Source: PALSA-505 sp036502085
Lineage (GTDB): Bacteria > Actinomycetota > Actinomycetes > Streptosporangiales > Streptosporangiaceae
DNA: 64,000 nucleotides
Assembly (NCBI GenBank): GCA_036502085.1
Contig: DASXZD010000098.1
Coordinates: 18,693-82,692 of the forward strand
Direction: 5' to 3'
Numbering within the stretch: the stretch's first letter is position 1; each line of letters opens with the position of its first letter. The notes under the pieces were generated by a model. It was not told where the DNA came from and made no database searches. It saw only the letters and a program-made list of their open reading frames with translations. Position numbers and translations under genes: made by a program. This document shows positions 60,914 through 64,000 of the stretch, in pieces.

Positions 60914-61947
60914 CCGGCCCCATAACGTTGTGGATGCGCTGATGATCTTGGTGTGGATGGAAAAGGTTCAGCACATGGAGCGATCGTAGCCATCGCGGCC
61001 TCCAGCAAGCCCGCACCGCCACCGCTACACGGCCCGGCGGCCCCGGCCGCCCCGACAGCCTCATCCGTCCCGGCCGCCCCGCCCTGGCCCGCATCCAGCC
61101 AGCTGATCCGCGGGTCGCGGCGGAACCATGACTCCTGGCGGCGGGCGAACCTCCTGGTCGCCCGGACCGTCTCCAGCCGGGCCTCCTGCTCCGGCCAGTC
61201 CCCGGCGAGGAAGCGCAGCACCTGCGCGTAGCCCAGCGCCCGGCTGGATGTCCGGCCCTCCCGCAGGCCGCGCCGTTCCAGCTCGCGCACCTCGGCCACA
61301 AACCCGGCCGCCCACATCCCGTCCACCCGCGCGGCGATCCGCCGGTCCAGCTCGGCCCGGTCCAGGCGCAGGCCCAGCTGAACCGAGGGATAGACGGCTT
61401 CGTAGCCGGGCAGCGTCGCATTGAAGGACTCCCCCGACAGTTCGATCACCTCGAGCGCGCGCACGATCCGGCGCCCGTTCCCCGGCAGGATCGCCGCGGC
61501 CGCCGCCGGGTCGAGCCCGGCCAGCCGCTCGTGCAGCGGGCCAGGCCCGGTCCGCGCCAGCTCATCTTCCAGCCGCTCGCGCAGCCGCGGGTCGGTGCCG
61601 GGGAAGTTCAGGTTGTCGAGGGCGGCCCGGACGTACAGACCGGACCCGCCGACCAGGATGGGCACCCGGCCGCGCGCCGCGATGGCGTCGATGGCGTTCC
61701 GGGCCAGCGCCTGGTACTCAGCGACGTTGGCCGGCTTGCCGATGCCCCAGACGCCGAGCAGGTGATGCGGCACGCCGCCGCGCTCGGCCCGCGGCAGCTT
61801 GGCCGTGCCGATGTCCATGCCCTCGTACAGCTGCATGGAGTCGGCGCTGACGATTTCCCCGTCCAGCGCCCGCGCCAGGTCGATCCCCAGGCTGGATTTC
61901 CCGGCCGCAGTCGGGCCGATGACCGCGATCACCCGTGGCACGGACAC
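60910..61947 (-). CDS. miaA: tRNA dimethylallyltransferase MiaA
   Basis: A 345-residue enzyme: P-loop GPTAAGKSSLGIDLA, SADSMQLYEGMDIGTAKLP, and the DRAELDRRI and RRFARRQESWFRRD tRNA-binding segment. It adds a dimethylallyl group to A37, the substrate of MiaB. The C-terminus has a 65-residue Gly/Ala/Pro extension past the family core. Confidence 0.94.
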   Translation of the reverse strand: MSVPRVIAVIGPTAAGKSSLGIDLARALDGEIVSADSMQLYEGMDIGTAKLPRAERGGVPHHLLGVWGIGKPANVAEYQALARNAIDAIAARGRVPILVGGSGLYVRAALDNLNFPGTDPRLRERLEDELARTGPGPLHERLAGLDPAAAAAILPGNGRRIVRALEVIELSGESFNATLPGYEAVYPSVQLGLRLDRAELDRRIAARVDGMWAAGFVAEVRELERRGLREGRTSSRALGYAQVLRFLAGDWPEQEARLETVRATRRFARRQESWFRRDPRISWLDAGQGGAAGTDEAVGAAGAAGPCSGGGAGLLEAAMATIAPCAEPFPSTPRSSAHPQRYGAG

Positions 61948-61950
61948 GGC

Positions 61951-63492
61951 TCAGCCGGGGTGCGCGGCCTGCGGTCGCGACGGCATGCCGAGCAGCACCG
62001 CAGGCCGGCCACCCGCAGGCCGATCAGCCGCCGGCCCGGCCCCGGCCTGACGGGCCTGCCACGCGTCACCGCCCCGCGTGCGCCGCACCGACCGGGGCGC
62101 GCCGTCGGCAATCAGGTGGTGCGGCGCCGTGTGGGTCACCACGGTCGTGACCAGGTCACCCGGCCTGGGCTCGGTGGCAGTACTCGCATGGCCGGAAAGA
62201 CGCCCTACGGCACTCTCTTGGCCGGAAAGACGCCCTACGGCAGGCGCGAAGTGCACCAGCCGGTTGTCCCGCGCCCGGCCGGACATCCGGCGGGTGGCCC
62301 CATCCTTGCGGCCCTCCCCCTCGGCCACGAGCACCTCCAGCTCACGGCCGGCGAACCGCTGGTTCTCGCTGAGCGTGATCTCCTCGACCAGGGCGACCAG
62401 CCGGTCGTAGCGCTCCCGTACCGCCCCGGCGGGCACCTGGTCCGGCATGCTCGCGGCCGGGGTGCCCGGCCGCGGCGAGTAGATGAACGTGAACGCCCCC
62501 GCGAACCTGGCCTGCCGGACCACGTCGAGGGTGTCGGCGAAGTCCTGCTCGGTCTCGCCCGGGAAGCCCACGATGATGTCGGTGGTAATGGCGGCGTCCG
62601 GCATCGCGGCGCGGACCCGGTCCAGGATGGCCAGGTACTTCTCCCGCCGGTAGGCGCGGCGCATTGCCCGCAGCATCGCGTCCGAGCCGGACTGCAGCGG
62701 CATGTGCAGCTGCGGCATCACGTTGGGTGTCTGCGCCATGGCCGCGATCACGTCGTCGGTGAAGTCCCGCGGGTGCGGCGAGGTGAAGCGCACCCGCTCA
62801 AGCCCGTCGATCCGGCCGCAGCTGCGCAGCAGCTTGCCGAATGCCGCACGGTCGCCGAACTCCGCCCCGTACGAGTTCACGTTCTGGCCGAGCAGCGTGA
62901 CCTCGATCACGCCGCCCTCGACCAGGGCGCGGATCTCGGCCAGCACGTCGCCCGGCCGCCGGTCCTTCTCCTGTCCGCGCAGGCTCGGCACGATGCAGAA
63001 CGTACAGGTGTTGTTGCAGCCGACCGAGATGGCCACCCACGCCGAGTAGGCCGATTCGCGGCGGGCCGGCAGCGTGGAGGGGAACCGCTCCAGCGATTCG
63101 GCGATCTCCACCTGGGCCTCGTCCAGCACCCGGGCGCGCTCCAGCAGGACCGGCAGCGAGCCGATGTTGTGCGTGCCGAACACCACGTCCACCCAGGGCG
63201 CGCGACGGAGGATCTCGCCCCGGTCCTTCTGCGCCAGGCAGCCGCCGACCGCGATCTGCATGCCGCGGCGGGCGGTCTTGACCGGCAGCAGCTGGCCGAG
63301 GTTGCCGTACAGACGGTTGTCCGCGTTCTCCCGCACTGCGCAGGTGTTGAACACCACGACGTCGGCGTCGGTGCCGTCGACCGCCCGGCGGTAGCCGGCC
63401 GACTCGAGCAACCCCGCGAGCCGTTCGGAATCATGCACGTTCATCTGGCACCCGTGGGTGCGGATCTGGTACGTGCGGCTGGCAGTGGTCAT
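61951..63492 (-). CDS. miaB: tRNA-2-methylthio-N6-isopentenyladenosine synthase MiaB
   Basis: A 513-residue radical SAM methylthiotransferase. UPF0004 cluster cysteines (THGCQMNVHDSE, FNTCAVRENAD, GGCLAQ) precede the radical SAM motif CNNTCTFCIVPSLRG; a TRAM domain follows. It methylthiolates i6A37 made by MiaA. The ATG at 63492 is preferred; the frame extends to 63621 but would overlap rny. Three bases separate its stop from miaA. Confidence 0.95.
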   Translation of the reverse strand: MTTASRTYQIRTHGCQMNVHDSERLAGLLESAGYRRAVDGTDADVVVFNTCAVRENADNRLYGNLGQLLPVKTARRGMQIAVGGCLAQKDRGEILRRAPWVDVVFGTHNIGSLPVLLERARVLDEAQVEIAESLERFPSTLPARRESAYSAWVAISVGCNNTCTFCIVPSLRGQEKDRRPGDVLAEIRALVEGGVIEVTLLGQNVNSYGAEFGDRAAFGKLLRSCGRIDGLERVRFTSPHPRDFTDDVIAAMAQTPNVMPQLHMPLQSGSDAMLRAMRRAYRREKYLAILDRVRAAMPDAAITTDIIVGFPGETEQDFADTLDVVRQARFAGAFTFIYSPRPGTPAASMPDQVPAGAVRERYDRLVALVEEITLSENQRFAGRELEVLVAEGEGRKDGATRRMSGRARDNRLVHFAPAVGRLSGQESAVGRLSGHASTATEPRPGDLVTTVVTHTAPHHLIADGAPRSVRRTRGGDAWQARQAGAGPAADRPAGGRPAVLLGMPSRPQAAHPG

Positions 63493-63526
63493 GTCGACGT
63501 ACCAGGTTACGCGCCCGCCGGGGCCG

Positions 63527-64000
63527 CTAGCGCGCGTACTCGGTGGCGCGCGACTCGCGGACCACCGTGATGCGGATCTGGCCCGGGTAGGCCAGCTCCT
63601 CCTCGACCTGCTTGGCCACATCGCGGGCGATCACCTGGGCACCGATGTCGTCCACCTGCTCGGGCTTGACCATGACCCTGATCTCCCGGCCGGCCTGCAT
63701 GGCGAAGACCTTCTCGACGCCCTCGTGAGCCGCGGCGATCTGCTCCAGCCGCTCCAGCCGCTTGACGTAGGCCTCCAGCGACTCGCGCCGCGCTCCCGGC
63801 CGTCCGCCGCTGATCGCGTCGGCCGCCTGGGTCAGGACGGCCTCGACCGTGCGCACCTCCACCTCGTTGTGGTGCGCCTCGATCGCGTGCACCACGTCGT
63901 CGTTCTCGCCGTACTTGCGGGCGACCTCCCCGCCGATGATTGCGTGGCTGCCCTGCACCTCGTGCGTTAGCGCTTTACCGATGTCGTGCAGCAGCGCACA
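63527..64000 (-). CDS. rny: Ribonuclease Y, C-terminal part (cut by window edge)
   Basis: The visible 157 residues begin inside the HD domain (ALLHDIGKALTHEVQGSH, then GENDDVVHAIEAHHNE) and run to the end of RNase Y. The HD pair carries the metal site. The N-terminal membrane anchor, coiled coil and KH domain lie beyond position 64000. The frame continues unbroken to the edge. Rny-miaB-miaA-dapF order is typical of actinomycetes. Confidence 0.9.
   Translation of the reverse strand, partial: CALLHDIGKALTHEVQGSHAIIGGEVARKYGENDDVVHAIEAHHNEVEVRTVEAVLTQAADAISGGRPGARRESLEAYVKRLERLEQIAAAHEGVEKVFAMQAGREIRVMVKPEQVDDIGAQVIARDVAKQVEEELAYPGQIRITVVRESRATEYAR

Overview
The window is high-GC (about 70%) actinomycete chromosome. 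GTG starts, ATGA/TGATG stop-start overlaps, GC-only terminator stems, an HrcA/CIRCE heat-shock site and the conserved rny-miaB-miaA-dapF order all fit a filamentous Actinomycetes member. The species cannot be named from sequence alone.

Region 1 (about 1-27.1 kb) is an accessory locus read here as a 2-deoxystreptamine (DOS) aminoglycoside gene cluster. It holds a 2-deoxy-scyllo-inosose synthase, a DegT-type scyllo-inosose aminotransferase, a zinc-dependent scyllo-inosamine dehydrogenase and a NeoM/KanF-type GT4 glycosyltransferase. It also holds a GMC oxidoreductase plus class III aminotransferase (the NeoQ/NeoB-like pair for 6'-oxidation and amination) and an APH(3')-type self-resistance kinase. 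Known DOS clusters do not explain the rest: four radical SAM enzymes (one with a B12-binding domain, two paralogous to each other), a DAO-type flavoprotein, two methyltransferases and one unrecognised protein. The oddest part is a translationally coupled pair of very large paralogous flavoprotein-like proteins, one of them fused in frame to a DHA2-type MFS exporter. No N-deacetylase, pathway regulator or second glycosyltransferase lies in the window, so the cluster probably continues to the left.

Region 2 (27.1-46.1 kb) is mostly conserved core: a DinB protein, a tandem GNAT protein, then HIT-phoH-ybeY-CBS protein-CDA-like-era on the minus strand. An ECF sigma factor with a membrane partner, rsmE-dnaJ-hrcA under a CIRCE element, DUF3097/DUF4870, hemW, a MOSC protein, lepA, rpsT and holA follow.

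Region 3 (46.3-64 kb) holds a secreted protein, hutI, hflX and then an inserted plus-strand block: malate synthase, glcDEF, a ribbon-helix-helix regulator with a striking phased operator array, and a DUF4097 protein with a small partner. Core genes dapF, miaA, miaB and the 3' part of rny close the window. In many actinomycetes hflX follows dapF closely; here about 8.5 kb separates them.

How the genes could work together: DOS is made from glucose-6-phosphate, N-acetylglucosaminylated, oxidised and aminated at C6', and held harmless by 3'-phosphorylation. Radical SAM, flavin and methyl-transfer chemistry then modifies it, and it leaves through an exporter physically joined to a flavoprotein domain. 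Glyoxylate from glycolate oxidase (GlcDEF) would feed directly into malate synthase.
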